From: Smittia aterrima
Taxonomy: Eukaryota; Arthropoda; Insecta; Diptera; Chironomidae
Direction of reading: 5' to 3'
DNA length: 64,000 bases
Assembly: GCA_033063855.1 (NCBI GenBank)
Contig: CP093831.1
Span: forward strand, 11,594,001-11,658,000
Positions within the stretch are counted from its first letter, which is position 1; the number at the start of each line of letters is the position of its first letter. The translations under genes were made by a program, and so were the position numbers. Positions 37,701-50,600 of this stretch are shown here, piece by piece. Under the pieces are notes generated by a model. That model had not been told where the DNA came from. It did not search any database and saw only the letters and a program-made list of their open reading frames with translations.

Positions 37701-40700
37701 GACAGTGTTCTACTACTTCGTACGACAGAAATTTGGATGGACCCAAAGAGACCTGACGATCTTCATGTCAATTTTAATGATATTGACTGTGCTTGGATCA
37801 CTCATCGCGTTGTTTATTCTCAGAAACTGGTTGAAATTATCAGAGCTCGTTCTTTCAACTCTTTCAATACTTTCAATGTTGGTGGATGCTACGATTAAAC
37901 TACTCGCTAATGCTTCATGGCATTTATATGTGGCATCACTATCTGATATCTTCAAGTTAGTTGCGAATTCAATGTTGAAGGCTCTCATATCAACGATCGT
38001 TTCAAAGGATGAGATCAGCAAAGCTTTCAGCATCTTGTCAGGACTGGAGGCAATGACAGCTCTTGCTTCAGCTCCGATTTATAAAGCTGTTTACTCAGCG
38101 AATATAACTAACTTCCCTTCTGGTTATAATTTAATAACAATCTCACTTTTCTCTATGTGTTTAGTTCTAATTTATTTTATATCAAAATGGCTCAAAATTT
38201 CAAAAGAGGAAATCGAAAAGTGCAGCTCAAAAGATTCGGAAGTCTCCACTGAGACTTGCGATACTCGATTATAATGTTTAAGAGATATGTTGAAATAAAA
38301 TTGACTGCGAAGTGTTTTTGTGTCTAACTCGCTTGATCACTTCTCACTTCCTTAACTCTGCGTTTTAGTTTGATAGCTCATAAAGCTGCGTGCCTGCTGA
38401 AACAAACGGATTCAACACAACACGACTAGCTTTGGCCAATAACCATCAAGTTACGACTTTTAAATCACTTATGAATTAACACAGTTTTGCTGGAAATCGC
38501 TCGGCGCTGTGTCAGTTTTAAAAGGCAATTCCGCAATTTATTCCGATCGTTTTCTTGCTTTGTTTCTGTTTGATAGCGGACCACGATGTCGACGTTGTGT
38601 AAAAGAAACTTTCGAAAACATTTTTTTCCATCGCTTGTCACCCACATGCAGCAAGTCGTGTTGAGCAAAAACTGAATTCTTTCATGTCTCGAGGCGAATA
38701 ATAATAATAAATTTTCTTTTGGCAAAGTTCGGTGATCGATTGATTCGCGAAATTAATTTTTACCACTCGCACATGTTCTGAGTGAATTATTGACTTGCCA
38801 GAAAAGTTTTAAAACTTCCAAAATCGAGAGCACTTGAACACTAAATCGATAATTTGTTGAAAGCTCGCTCGAGCTGTTCGAAACTTAACGACTTCCCCAA
38901 AACTAATGACTTGGAATGTTGCCAAAGAGACTTAACGAGGCTTCCGTTTCATTTCAGATTAATGACTTAGACTTTAGCAATCAACAAACAAAAATTTCCA
39001 ACAATACAACAAGACTGAAAGACGCTAGCGATCTGAGTTTACTGGAAGTCAGCAGTAGCGATAGCGACAAAGCAGATAAAGCTCACAAGCTTTCGACACA
39101 CAAAAAATTAATTCTTTTCTCACCTTGGAGCTCATGGAGCGAGTGTGATAAGAAATGCAAACAGCGACGATCCAGAAAGTGCATCAGTCGAAGGAAATGT
39201 GGAAGCGTGAAGAAGATCGAAGAGAGAAATTGCTTTGATGATGTGTAAGTTCTCTCGCAAATATTTATTGAAATAAATGAAATAATAATTTTCCCTTTAA
39301 AGCTGCAAACCTCCAACAGTCTCGACACACAAGAAGAATCGACATCATCATCAAGCAGCCTCAGAAGGCAATCACAAGCACGAGAGAAGGAACAAGAAGA
39401 AGTTGCCAGAAGAAGATTCTGACGATCCTTACATTGCTGACGATGAAGATGAAGATTATAACGGCAAGAAAAGGCGAAGCGTTATAGATGGAGACAGATT
39501 AGTTATGAAAGTAGTGAAGCAAGGAGATTATCGGCACAAACAGTCGTTTCATCGCAACTCGGGGGGTCTTGGCGACATTGAACAAGAATTTTTCTTACCA
39601 AGAAACTTGAGCTTTTTAAATTTAGAGCTTAAGAGTCAGAGAAGGAAGGGATCGCAGATTGAAGACGACACAGATGATTCTGAATTCGACGAGGATTACG
39701 AAACCGAAAACGAAACTGAAGGCTTGACCAAAACTGACAGGGCTAAGACAAAAGCTGTCTTTGAGATGCCTCGAAAGCCGCTCGCAAATTACAGTAAATG
39801 GAGCCGTTGGAGCAAATGCTCCCCAAAATGTGTGACAAGGCGTTACAAGAAATGTCGACCACATGCTCGACAAATCTGCGGAAACGACATAATTCGAGAG
39901 ATCGCTTATTGTTACACAGAAGGAAGTTTCTGCGAGGAGTGGATCAGTACACAGATCACAAAAATTGGAGCTATCGAATCTCAGAAATCAACAACAACGA
40001 CGACGACAGTTGCTCCGACGACAACTAGACGAACTGAATCGCCATTGATCAACACAGTCTCTCAAAATTTCTATGGATCAGGATCAAAGAGAAAGAACAA
40101 ATTGAATCTTGAGTCTAAACCTCAGAGTTTCCAATGTGGCTTCCCATCAATCAGGAACAAGAATAGCGACTTCGCCTTAAAAATTATTGGAGGAAAATCT
40201 TCACGACGCGCTCAGGTAAATTTAATTTTGTATTTGAAGGAATAGAAATTTCAAAAACATTAATATTTAGTGGCCATGGCAAGTCGCAATCTTAAATCGA
40301 TATAAAGAAGCTTTTTGCGGTGGAACTTTGATCTCACCAAACTGGATTTTAACTGGTGAGCGTCGACTGTCACAAATCATCAAAAGATCTTTCATTAACT
40401 TGTCATTTAATTCACAGCAAGTCATTGCGTTAGAAAACGCCTCTACGTTGTTCTCGGTGAACATAACTTGAATGTCAGAGACGGAAGCGAAATTGAATTC
40501 AGAATTCAAACAGCGATCAAACATCCAAAATATAATAAGAAGACAGTCGACAGCGATATCGCTTTGCTAAAGTAAACTTTTTCTATAAAAATCTGATCTC
40601 GAATGATTATTAATTGAATTATCTTGAACGCCTTTGCATAGGTTGCCACAAACGGTCGAAAGATCTCATTACATAGGTTTCGCGTGTCTGCCCGAGAAGT

Positions 40701-41239
40701 CACAGCAACTGCCGGTTGGACATACATGGTAATCATTAGAGACGCGATGCCGCGACTATAATTTAAATTTATCGACGATATTTGTTTCCTTTCAGTAAAA
40801 TCGTCGGATGGGGCAAGCGTCGTCACTCCGACGAGTCTGGCACGAACATTCTACACGAAGCAGAAGTCCCAATAATTTCAAACGAGTCATGTAAAAGCGT
40901 GTATTACGATTACGTTATCACCAAAAATATGTTTTGCGCTGGCGCCAACCGAGTGTGAGTGAAGTTCAAAGATTTCTTTTTCACGATCACAGCTAATGAG
41001 GGAATTTATTTTTGGTTCACAGTGACACTTGCGCCGGTGATTCGGGTGGACCGATACTTTGCCGTGATTCTAACAAATCGAATAAGCCTTGGACAATTTA
41101 TGGCATCACAAGCTTCGGAGACGGATGCGGGAAGAAGAATAAATTTGGCATCTACACGAAACTTACTAACTACGTTGATTTCATCTGGTCAATCGTTAAT
41201 TGCAACGGGATTTGCCACAATAACAATTCAATAATTTAA
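34742..41239 (+). CDS. Secreted trypsin-like serine protease with two thrombospondin type 1 repeats
   Basis: Proposed exons: 34742-34843, 38958-39244, 39303-40215, 40271-40355, 40418-40571, 40642-40728, 40796-40954 and 41023-41239, all in phase, about 667 residues. Exon 1 encodes a signal peptide (VVCILVILSLGHSYQ) before a 4.1-kb intron. Two TSP1 repeats begin at SPWSSWSEC (~residue 86) and YSKWSRWSKC (~residue 293). Between them lies a Lys/Arg- and Asp/Glu-rich region with His clusters, and after them a Thr-rich linker. The S1 domain starts at KIIGG (cleavage after Lys423), with H465 (TASHC), D509 (DSDIALL) and S603 (GDSGGP). D597 six residues before the serine predicts cleavage after Lys/Arg. 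It is likely an extracellular zymogen held in matrix by TSP1 repeats. The later exons are firm; assignment of exon 1 is inference from phase and signal peptide. Confidence 0.83.
36805..38274 (+). CDS. Major facilitator transporter, SLC46 (proton-coupled folate transporter-like) family
   Basis: A single uninterrupted exon encodes 489 residues from the ATG at 36805; no in-frame ATG occurs further upstream. About twelve hydrophobic segments are visible, beginning with PSILLVFLGWYLSTSIVETK. The loop motif GPWSDKYGRK matches the MFS signature GxxxDxxGRK. An extracellular loop with cysteines follows segment 1, as in SLC46 proteins, and YITDITDDDSRPGRF is typical of the family's 4-5 region. SLC46 members carry folates, heme or muropeptides across plasma or lysosomal membranes; the substrate here cannot be told. 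It lies on the same strand within the first intron proposed for the protease gene. It has no introns, unlike its neighbours, which could mean a retrocopy origin. An AATAAA follows at 38294. Confidence 0.88.
   Translation: MKQLSDKVVMEVDEKSENPKKKNLWTLEPSILLVFLGWYLSTSIVETKILQQTCSYTYRYDSDVCDHLDDEKNKNVEEEIQPYALNILMTVQVTNAIIPTILSLLLGPWSDKYGRKMVFNGLFFGFTLSMGLITTVCYFNDYYEKNSPWLYYFAQLPYMCFGGIATIVNIMLCYITDITDDDSRPGRFMILELLMWFGVFVAFGSSSFVLEYTNTTIVFAISFALMSVATLSNTLLLEESVVVKKNVPAIQKFKDIISFDRIKDLYTTITKKRPFGRKKILFAILLVCLSISFVNTGVQTVFYYFVRQKFGWTQRDLTIFMSILMILTVLGSLIALFILRNWLKLSELVLSTLSILSMLVDATIKLLANASWHLYVASLSDIFKLVANSMLKALISTIVSKDEISKAFSILSGLEAMTALASAPIYKAVYSANITNFPSGYNLITISLFSMCLVLIYFISKWLKISKEEIEKCSSKDSEVSTETCDTRL
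38294..38299 (+). promoter_or_regulatory. Polyadenylation signal of the SLC46-type gene
   Basis: AATAAA lies 20 bases after the stop codon on the coding strand. The position is suitable for 3' end formation, which would also matter for the host intron. Confidence 0.5.
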
Positions 41240-41309
41240 GAGAATCTGTATTTGATAATTTAAGTTTTCCATGTTGTAAAACAGTGTAAATATTTATCAA
41301 ATTTGTAAA

Positions 41310-41315
41310 AATAAA
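41310..41315 (+). promoter_or_regulatory. Polyadenylation signal of the TSP1-protease gene
   Basis: AATAAA lies 70 bases after the protease stop, in an AT-rich stretch that precedes the next gene by about 430 bases. Confidence 0.55.
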
Positions 41316-41747
41316 GTTAAATGGAAAGTCGTAAATTATTTCTTTTTCAACTCATGAAAGTATTATTGAAAGAACGTTTTAATGTGAAGTAAAGGATAAA
41401 CAAAATAATTCTTTTGATTGTAAGAACATTCGGTTCCATTTTCCATAAAATTTCACAAATTCAAACTGTCAAAATAAATTCAAACTCGTCGTTTCTTTTT
41501 CACAATTTCTGTCTTCGAGGAACTTCTTGGCAAATGAAACAAAAAGAAGTAAAAACAAAAATTTGTAAATTTCTGAAAAAATTCAATAAGCAAAGATTTA
41601 CGTGTAAATAGAGAGATATTTTATATAGAGAGATCACATATCGGTCTTCTGCATCAAGTGCAAGTAAAAGCAAACTGATAATCATCGAATCTTTTCGAGA
41701 AAACTGCAATATTCTGAAGAAAACATCACACGTCATAAAAATTCATC

Positions 41748-43196
41748 ATGGGGCGGCAAGCAATTTGTGATCCAAATTTTGAGAGTTTCCTATCAGAACT
41801 TGGCCAAATTAGTAAATTTTCGATCGGTCTTATCATTGGACAAGTAAGTTTTAACAGCGCCATTAATTTTGTGCGATGATTTCATGATTTGTTTACGTTT
41901 TAGATTGTGCCGAATGGAAAAGATTTAATTGTGCATTTAGCGAGAACACCGCATACAGATAAGAAAAGCAGCGAACCGCAAGAACTTGTAAATGTAACTG
42001 ATGTTGAAAACAGTCAAGTAGCAGAGCATGCACTTAACGCATTGCGAATGACTGTTGGTGGCTTTAACATTCTCGGCCTTTTCGTTGTGTCAGAGAAGAA
42101 TATAATCGGCGACAGCTCTTCACTTCAAAAGCTGAAGACAGTGCTGTTGGATATCAAGAGTACACTCGACTCAAATGGCCTGCTTTATGCAAACACTGAT
42201 GAACTCGACAAAGGCGACAAACTGTTGCTCAATTACATTTCGAGTCATAAGAATTTTATCTGCAAAACAATCTCTTCCGACCCATCAAAAGCTGTTGCTG
42301 CTTCGCCTGTTGATTGGAAATTTGTTAAACTTCCTGAATGGCAAGAATTTGAAACGTACTACGACATAGACACTTTCTTCCCGTTGCCACATTCAAATAA
42401 TCATTTCGATACTGAAAAGAACGTCATGGCAACGATCGATGTCATCGCAGCTAATCTCAACAGTAGTTTGTTGCTCTTCAATGGTGATCCTTGGGAAAAG
42501 GAGGATACTCTCGAGAAGATTAATAAGCAGAACAAGAGTGGAGCATGTAAAGTGAAAGTAACCGTCTATAGTCAAGTGGTAAGTGACGTTTCATTATTCA
42601 CGGATTTTGTTTATTTTAATCTCATTTTCCAGCCTAAGTTAGCAAAGAGTGACGAGGGAAAGTTGAAGTCGAGTGAGAGCCTGGCTCAGTACACCGGCGT
42701 AATCAGCTCAAGAATTTATGGATCGCCACGCAACTCTGTCTCGGAGATCGAAACCTACATAAGGAATGACATCATCCGCTCAATTACAACGCGCATGCAA
42801 ATTTACTACGACGCATTACTCGCGAACGATGATGGCGGGAATGATGATGGAACCGATCAGGATGTCAACAATACAATTCCTCCGCGTCGCGTGTTCTTTT
42901 CAACTGGCCGCGGCAACGTCAGCTTTGGCGACTATTTATTCCAGAACGAGACTGAAGAAACAACAGTCAAACAGACGATGGATATTCTTGGCATCAATTT
43001 GAAGCCTAGTGATGTCGACACGAAGGTCGAAGCGATTGCACAACTCGGATCAACTGGCCAAGAAAAGTCTGACAACGTCAGCGATTCAAGCGAGGAGAAC
43101 GTCTCGTTGAAAAAGGCCTCCAGCCGGCTTTTGTTGATCATCGGAGCTCTCGTCGCCTTACTCATCGCGATCATCTATCAATTCATCTTGAAATAG
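41748..43196 (+). CDS. ODR4: ODR4 homologue (membrane-receptor trafficking factor)
   Basis: Exons 41748-41843, 41904-42578 and 42633-43196 encode about 444 residues. Family features: MGR start, the GLIIGQ...DLIVHLARTP strand pair, EHALNALRMTVGGFNILGLF, a SPVDWKF segment matching ARPADWKY of vertebrate ODR4, and a single C-terminal membrane anchor (RLLLIIGALVALLIAIIYQF) with almost no residues after it. In C. elegans, ODR-4 works in the ER to deliver odorant GPCRs to cilia, and the family is widely conserved in animals. The second intron (54 nt, 42579-42632) has no stop and preserves frame, so retention would add 18 residues. An AATAAA is at 43316. The start follows a short 5' flank after the protease gene. 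Confidence 0.85.
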
Positions 43197-43776
43197 AACG
43201 ATTGTCAATCGTAAAAGGAGCAGTGACCTTTTTGTTAAGCGTGAGTGCTATAAAACAAAAGAAAAAAATGTATTTTGTGTCGATGATGAGGATCGTGGGG
43301 TTAAAGCTTGGAAACAATAAATTTGTCATTTTTTATAAAATTATGCAAACATGTGAAAACGCGAAACTTTCTTTTCTCGCCGACCCCGTCTTGTTCGACA
43401 GCGATTACTCAATCGCGCGTGGTGTGTTGACCATTCTGGATTCTCCGGTAAACGATGGAGAAGATGTTGTCTCTATTATCTCTCTTGTTTCAACATTTTA
43501 TTGCGCAACTAGTCTTAGATCATAAGTCACGATGAACCGCGGAAGCCAACTTCTTAAGAAGTCGACGATCGCTGCTTTTTTTTTATCGCATGCAAAATCG
43601 TCATTGATTTATGAAAAACAAAACAACACGATGAGCTTCGGAGGCTTTTATTATTTGTTTATTTAAAGCTAAAATCACAATAAATGTTATAAAAGGAATC
43701 ATCAGAAGTTAAGTTATTGCATAATTTAATTACACACGTGATTATAAATTAAGTGGGTTGATGCCGAAGTGGAACA
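43197..43776. other. Intergenic region between convergent genes
   Basis: 3' flanks of the ODR4 homologue (plus) and the unknown membrane protein (minus). A plus-strand AATAAA is at 43316-43321. No coding sequence is supported. Confidence 0.5.
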
Positions 43777-44616
43777 TTATCGAGGCATTTCACGGTTTCT
43801 CACTGCAGAAGAAAGCAGAAAATATAAAAGAAATTGGATCATTAAACATTGCATAAGGTCGAGAGAAGACAGTTCACTCACTTTCAAGTAAAATGACAGC
43901 CGTGGAGATTCCAATTAAAAACAGAACACTCATGGTGATGATCAAGATCGACACTTGCTGGCTTCGCTTGCAAATGTAGCTCGACTTTCGCTTGATATTC
44001 TCGCGGCCAAATCCGTTGACCATTGTGAAGTGAGTTGAGCTTGCTGTAGATTGTTGGTCGAGTTCTTTGGTGGATTTAAAGTGAGCGGGCGATAAGAAAT
44101 TGTTTGGATGAATGTTGATGGTCGATGACTCTTTGTTGTGAATTCTCGCGATGTTTCCAATTGCTGACGACGATTCAAGATGATGTCTCGATTGTTCTTG
44201 GATTTTAGCAAAGTTTTCAAGATTCGCAACTGTTAGAAGAAGAGATGATGCGCTCTGTTGAAAGAAAAGTTAATTTCATGCTTTCAGTTTTAAAATTAAT
44301 TTCTCACATGAATACTTTGCTCGCTGTCTGATGAACCCTGCGAAGATCTTGATCCTCGCTTCGGTGAATCACACTCGCCATCAATGCAAGTTTCATTCTG
44401 ATTCTTTGATCGACTCGACGAAAGAGAAGACGATGCTGTTGATAAAGTATTTCCAGCATTGCTCGTGGAATTCTTCTTTTGCTTCTGTCGATCGACGTCA
44501 ATCACTTCGCTATCGCGATGATAGCATCTGATTGAGTCATGGCTTTTGTTTGTGTTTGAGCTGGAACTGGAGCTCAATGAAGGTCGTGGTATATACCAGG
44601 ATCTCGAGTAATCCAT
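43777..44616 (-). CDS. Unknown Ser-rich single-pass membrane protein, paralogue A
   Basis: Exons 44616-44308, 44254-43882 and 43802-43777 encode about 235 residues. Not recognised as a known family. The N-terminal half is low-complexity, Ser-rich and begins MDYSRSWYIPRPSLSSS. The motif RGSRSSQGSS precedes the first intron. A conserved block SLLLTVANLENFAKIQE opens exon 2, and TASSTHFTMVNGFGRENIK precedes a membrane segment (VSILIITMSVLFLIGISTAVILL). Only about nine residues follow it, so this is a tail-anchored or type II protein with a cytoplasmic N-terminus (basic residues before the segment). The last exon is only 26 bp. A paralogue with the same intron positions and phases is at 58,929-59,749. 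The ATG directly follows a TTTTCAG acceptor, which implies an upstream non-coding or coding exon not located here. Confidence 0.8.
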
Positions 44617-47600
44617 CTGAAAAGAGTCGAAAAGCATCGATTGTCAATTAGCGGCTTAGCATGTGACGTAGCAGAAGTTGACGAAATTCCTCGACTTGAC
44701 GTGTTTTAAAAAATGTTACCGGCGAGCATCAAGGAGAACGACTTGTGCTTGGCGACAACAAAGTATAGTCGCTTCTCGTGGGTTATTCTCGTAACTCTTA
44801 ACGAGCAACTAACTCCACACGCTATTAAAATTTAGAATCGGATGCGGAACAATCGTTGAATTGAAATTCTTCATTGAGAATTATACAAAAGGTCAGACAT
44901 GACTTTCAGCCCTAGGATTGAATTCGAGGTGTTGCTCTAATTTTAACCACAATCCCATAAGTCGTCGTGCGATTTCATCAGCTTTTTGCTGTTTGTCAGT
45001 TAATCGTTTTCGCGTGCTCGAGAATCGACAAGTCAGTGTTTCGTGTTCTGCTTAACCATTTGCAAAACTGGAAATCTCATTCTGTGCTGACAGCATTGCA
45101 ATTTCACCTTGATCGGAAACCCCAAAAAACGATTATTCACTTTTAAATCGAAGATCGTGAAAAAGTTTCCCTTGGCGACAAGAACATTCATTTATTATTG
45201 CTAAACGTCTTCATTGGCCGCAAACAGTTTAATTGATGTTTCAATGAAAGCACGACAGAAACATTGCTAAGCTGGCAGAGTAAGCTGGTGATTAAACGGC
45301 GGGGGTTTGAACTGTTCATGCAGTTGCAATGCAGACTCTGCAGTTAAAAAGCTTTTATCAGTTAAAAACCTAAGATTTTATTGTTTAAAACCAGCCGGAG
45401 ATCATCATCAGAGTAATATCAGCTCGTAAACATCCTTGTCGCCGTAACTTTTAAACATTTTCCGAATCTATTAAAAGATTCGCATCTGCACGCCGTCTAT
45501 CATGAGTCTTTCAACTTTGCAATCAATATCAAACACCCGTTCAATGTTATCGACGCGTCAAGCTATCATCAGGACATTGGCACTCAACTTGAGAGGGAGC
45601 GATTGCTATTTTCGGCATCGGCTCGTCTCTCGAGCGCTTTGCCATTGAAACCAAAACAAAGCTCAAGCTGTAAAAGTCGCAAGTCTGGTTTAACTAGATA
45701 AAAAAAAACTTGCTTTTTGTGTTTTTATCTTTTTTGCGAAGTGATTATTATTTTGAGTTTTGTTTTTGTGTTGTCGTCGATGATACGAAATATGTCTTAG
45801 AAAATATCAAACGGCGCTTAAGCTTCAAAAGACGAGAATGATAACAATGACAGCCGTCTCCTTTACAAAAGCTTCGCGTGAAATCGTCTTGGAATATCAA
45901 TCAAAGCTTTGTACATTTTATTCACGACACATCGTCGATGATGAAGTCTTCATGTGGAATAATAGAATTAAGTATGCCAATAATGCTCGAGCTCATCGCA
46001 ACGCGCAATGAGAAAAAAACGATGACATCGAGCCCGAGGCCTTCAATGTCGAGTTGTGAAATTTTCAATTATTGGCATGTACGATATCATGAGTCGAATG
46101 AGGCACGCGACAGTGACTTCTCAATCGAATAGACTTGATATAAGTTCAAAGAAGTCTTTGAACATTTAATTGCCAAGGAAAATCCTTAAACGTCGCAGTC
46201 CCATAATTACATTTAACAACTTTCTCGTTAATCTAATTTTTTCGACGTCCAGCAGGGCAAGAACAATCAGAGATTTACTTTGCGAGACCTTCACTGCGAG
46301 TACTCCCCTAATTGGAACTGCTGCTGAAACCAAAGCAACAAGTGAGTTCGGTGAACCTTTCTACCGAACTCAAATCTAATTTCGTTGTGAACGTGACCTT
46401 TCAGTCATCAGAAACTTGTTTATTCATTTGTTTGTTCAGGCGTTCAATTCCATCGCAAATTTTTCTGGCGCAAATTTATTTCTTTTATTCATTTTATTAA
46501 CCAAATTGGACGAACAAAAGCTGTCGAAAACGCCCGAAAGTGTTTCCATGACATCGACTTTTCGATTATCAGCTGGCAGAGTGAAATATTCAAGTTCACA
46601 AATTTTACGTCGAGCGTGGCCGCCTAACGGATATTCACGGCTAAAATCTTTAATTTATGCTCATCCAAAACTACGAATGATGCAGTTTTCGTAAACGGCT
46701 TCATTATGGATTAACCGTTTACCATCTCGAAGGCTTCTTTCGGTTTCAACTCGTCAATACACGACAAACTTGGGCATGAAACATCATTTCACAGTGAGCA
46801 AACAATTTATGAACTTCGCGGATCGTTAAATCTGTTTAAATTGATTATCACCAAAAAAGGTTTATCAAAGACACGCGAAGGGCTTGATACTTAAGCTTGT
46901 TTGTTTGCTGCACAGTTTGATAGCGAATTAATCTCGTTCACTTAATGAAAACATAAATTCGTTGCACAACAATTTTTCAATAGCATTGACACTTCTCCAA
47001 TACAAAAAGATAAATGTGCCGCGAGATATTCAAAAGTCTTAATAGTTTTATTGCTTCGCAAGTGGGTCAGCAAGTCATGTTTGTTTGTTTTTTTGTTGTT
47101 TATTGAAAATTTTTATTCAACGACACCTCAGTTGGTCGATAGTCAAGCTTGTGACAATTGTTTGAATCATAACGGCAACCTTTGATGATCGAATGATGAT
47201 GTTAACTTAAATGTAATTATTTAATCACCAGTTATGATCAAGGCTGCGCCGCTTGAAGAACTTCGATTAATGAGTAAACCTTTGAAACTTCCGAATTCTT
47301 TCATTCGAATTCTCAAGTTCATTGCCTTAGAGTGTCGTCGTGGATGAGAAGACGGAACAGTAAAGCGAAACAAAAAGATCCTGGTTCACTCTGGGATTAG
47401 TTAATTTATTGTGTCTGGCGAGTTTTAAACCCGGCGGATTATTCTTAGCGAACGAGGTGAGACAATTTTTATTACGAAATCGATCGAGCTAAGTTGAGAA
47501 GGAAATTTGTTAATTGCTTGTTGCTTAAAAGGAATTAAATTGTGTAATGCCAGAGCTGCACAAACTTAAATTCAACAAAGACTGAGAATATTAAGCAATT

Positions 47601-50600
47601 AAGCTTAAAAGCTTCAGTAACACTTTGCGAGATGATTCAGGAGAGAAGCAATCTGAGGTCAATGAAGCCTTTTAAGTTGAGTGATGATTGCTCGGTCATT
47701 AAACGGAATTACAGCAATGAAGAGGTGTGAATTACGCGGTGAACTGAGGCGCCTGTTAAATTTGAAATGAAAAATAATACCAAAGCAGTTTGAGTTCTGT
47801 TTGTCTTGTGCAACTTTTGTAGAAAGCAACGCCAACGCAGTTGAAGTTTATAGTAGCCACTCAATGTCAATAACCGCGGAACACCGCAGCTGACTCTATT
47901 CGTTGTCTTGCTGCAATAATTGTCGTCAAGATTATTCTCAGCGAGTTTCTAAACAATTCATTAACATTTTTGAAGCGAAATTCCCTCCGCGAAGTTTACG
48001 GTGATTTTGCATTCGTGTCAAGGTCGAATGGAAGCGACCGAGCGCACAACTTTTTTCCATTAATTGTTGTGCACGGAGAGCAGCTCAGGCCTTAAAAATA
48101 TAATTAATTTGAATAATGTATATTCGATCGGTCGCACATAGCTGAACGATGATGCTTCGATGGTAAAGATCACGTTCGAATCCAAGAAGTTTAGTCGATG
48201 ATATAAGATCAATCACGTCATTTGTCAACAAAATCAGTCGAATTCTCGATTTTCATGTTTTTAAAATCGATTTCTCTACTTCTCGCTTGGTGAGTCTGAG
48301 TCGCGCATTCAAATCTTTTAACACAAAATAAACTTTTTGCAACATTCTTCGGGATCGTCCGTTGCTGTATGTGAACTTTCAAACGAGTTTTCGTATCGCG
48401 CCTTTGTGATCTTGTCCGTCAGAGATTAATTTCATTTTGCAGCAAAAATTTTGCCGGGCCCATCAAACAAAGAGAGAGAGGAACCAGCTTTCGTTATCGG
48501 GACATTCTTATGGAAATTGATAGCCACTCCCGGTCGACATTTCATGATCAAGAACACAACAAAGACTGGTTGTTCGTTGTTGACGCATTTCAAAGCTTCT
48601 GAGGAAACGGGAATCATTATCATTTGATTGCTTGAAGCTTTTCGATGTTCGTTAATCAAGTCAGCACTCTGAGTGACTCCATCATTTGGCAATCCAGCCC
48701 ACTAAAGTGATCGTAAATCCATAAATGTCTCCAACTGGACCAGAATTTAAAATTACGATAATCATTCGATTTTATTGCTAAACAACCGGACGATAAGTGG
48801 GCGATCGTCCCATTTTCGGAACTCACAATTAATTAAGTCACATCTGCGCGTTCTAAATCAAAAGATCGTCTTCAATGAAGTTTTTATTTAGTTTAAATAT
48901 TAGTACGAATCGAATTAGACAAGTCCGTCCATGAAATGCCAAGCAGAGTTAATTGCTAACATAAAGAGTTGGCTATGACCAGCGCCTCTCGACTGAAACG
49001 ACTCGGAGCTTCTCTCAAGCAGCAGCATTTGGATGCGTAGATGTCGAAGTCGAAGCCACATGCAAATATATTTAAATGTTCTCGTCCACTTGATTTAAAT
49101 ATTCGAACAAGTTTGCGACGAATAAACAAATTTGTTCGATCTTCCGAAAAAGCTTTTGATTTTATTGTGTAATCGTCCTCTGAGGTTTAATTTTCATCAC
49201 TTGCTGAGATTGAAGCTCAAACATTAAAAATGAAACGTCTCCGAGCCTTGATGTTTTGACAATCCGCTTAAAAAAGCAATTTCACGGATTGAAAATTAAT
49301 GAGTTTATGCTTCTCTTTGCACTCCTCGATCGCTGCTAGCGAATTGGTTCCGACTAGCTCGACCTAATATCACACAGCGATTGGAATTTACGAGCCGCAG
49401 GTTCACTAAGGTGATTTGATTATTAAATCTAAGGCTGATGAATGAGAAATGAGCTCTTGGGGCTGTCGCATGTCGATAGTCTTTCAATTCTTTTCATCGA
49501 TTGATTAATAGTGATTCAGCAACAGTTATAAGGAAGATGGGATCATTAAAGGAATTTATTCTAGCTCAAAGATTTGACGGACACACCTCTAACCCACTTA
49601 CACGAACGGTAAACTTATCCCTCGCGAACTTTCATTTATTAACTGCTTGATCGATTGATTTCTAATTAAAATTTAATTAACAACAATGATGTCGATATCG
49701 TTGAGCTGCACCACTTGCTGAGAGCAATGTATTAAATATCTTAAACTTTGTTAAACTTTTGATCAATCTCTTGATAGATTACAGTTATTAAGGGGCATTG
49801 TGTAAGTTTATGGCTTTGAGAGCTTAAGGAATATTAATGAATCGCATCGATTAATCAACTTTAGAACTCAAACCCCAAAAGCTTTCAAGGAATGATCAAA
49901 CAGAACTCGAGAAAATATTCAATTAGTCGACTCAGCTGCTGTTGCTAAGCTTCACCTCAAATGGACAAGTTAGAATGAGGAACCGCTCGAGTAGAATTTA
50001 ACGAGCATTCCATGATCATGCGCGAAACTAATTAAGAGAATTGTTTAAATGTTTTCATAATTTCTCGAATCACTTTTAAATTCTTTAAGTGTTTCAATCG
50101 ATTAAGAATCTCACAATTAACAGCCCAACCTGCGATTTTTTTTAATAATCAAAGCTAATTTCTTCATTTACCGAAGAGTCTTTGCAGAATTCCAATAAGT
50201 GCGAGACGACGACCTTGAATCCGTTACGATTCTGTTCGAATCGCCATAAATGATTGTAAATCAGCGGCTCATTCAACGAAGCCATTTCTCGAAGCTAATC
50301 GAGCACGATTTATGAGGAAAATCATTAGCGAACGAAAAAATTATGCTGCAGTGTTGCATAAACTTTTTATTTCGCACGATCGGCGAGCCAAAGAAATTTC
50401 ACGAGATAGAAAGAGAAGTTTCAAATCGTGTTGCATTTGATATTGAAACGCTTGTAAAGAAAACTTGATCATCGGTCTTTGTTTTCGTGTCTCCCTCTTC
50501 TCGTTTTTCAGGTTCAAGTGATTTTACGAGACGAAAACAAATATTTGCCCACATTAACTTAATTGAGACTTACGTAATTGCTTAGCAATAAGCATCAATG

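Noticed and set aside
43202..43525. 107-codon open frame after the ODR4 homologue
   Set aside because: Follows the stop directly, contains the likely polyadenylation signal and has no domain; read as 3' untranslated sequence.
45878..46694. Several open frames of 62-92 codons
   Set aside because: Overlapping frames without domains or exon chaining; composition like the surrounding non-coding DNA.
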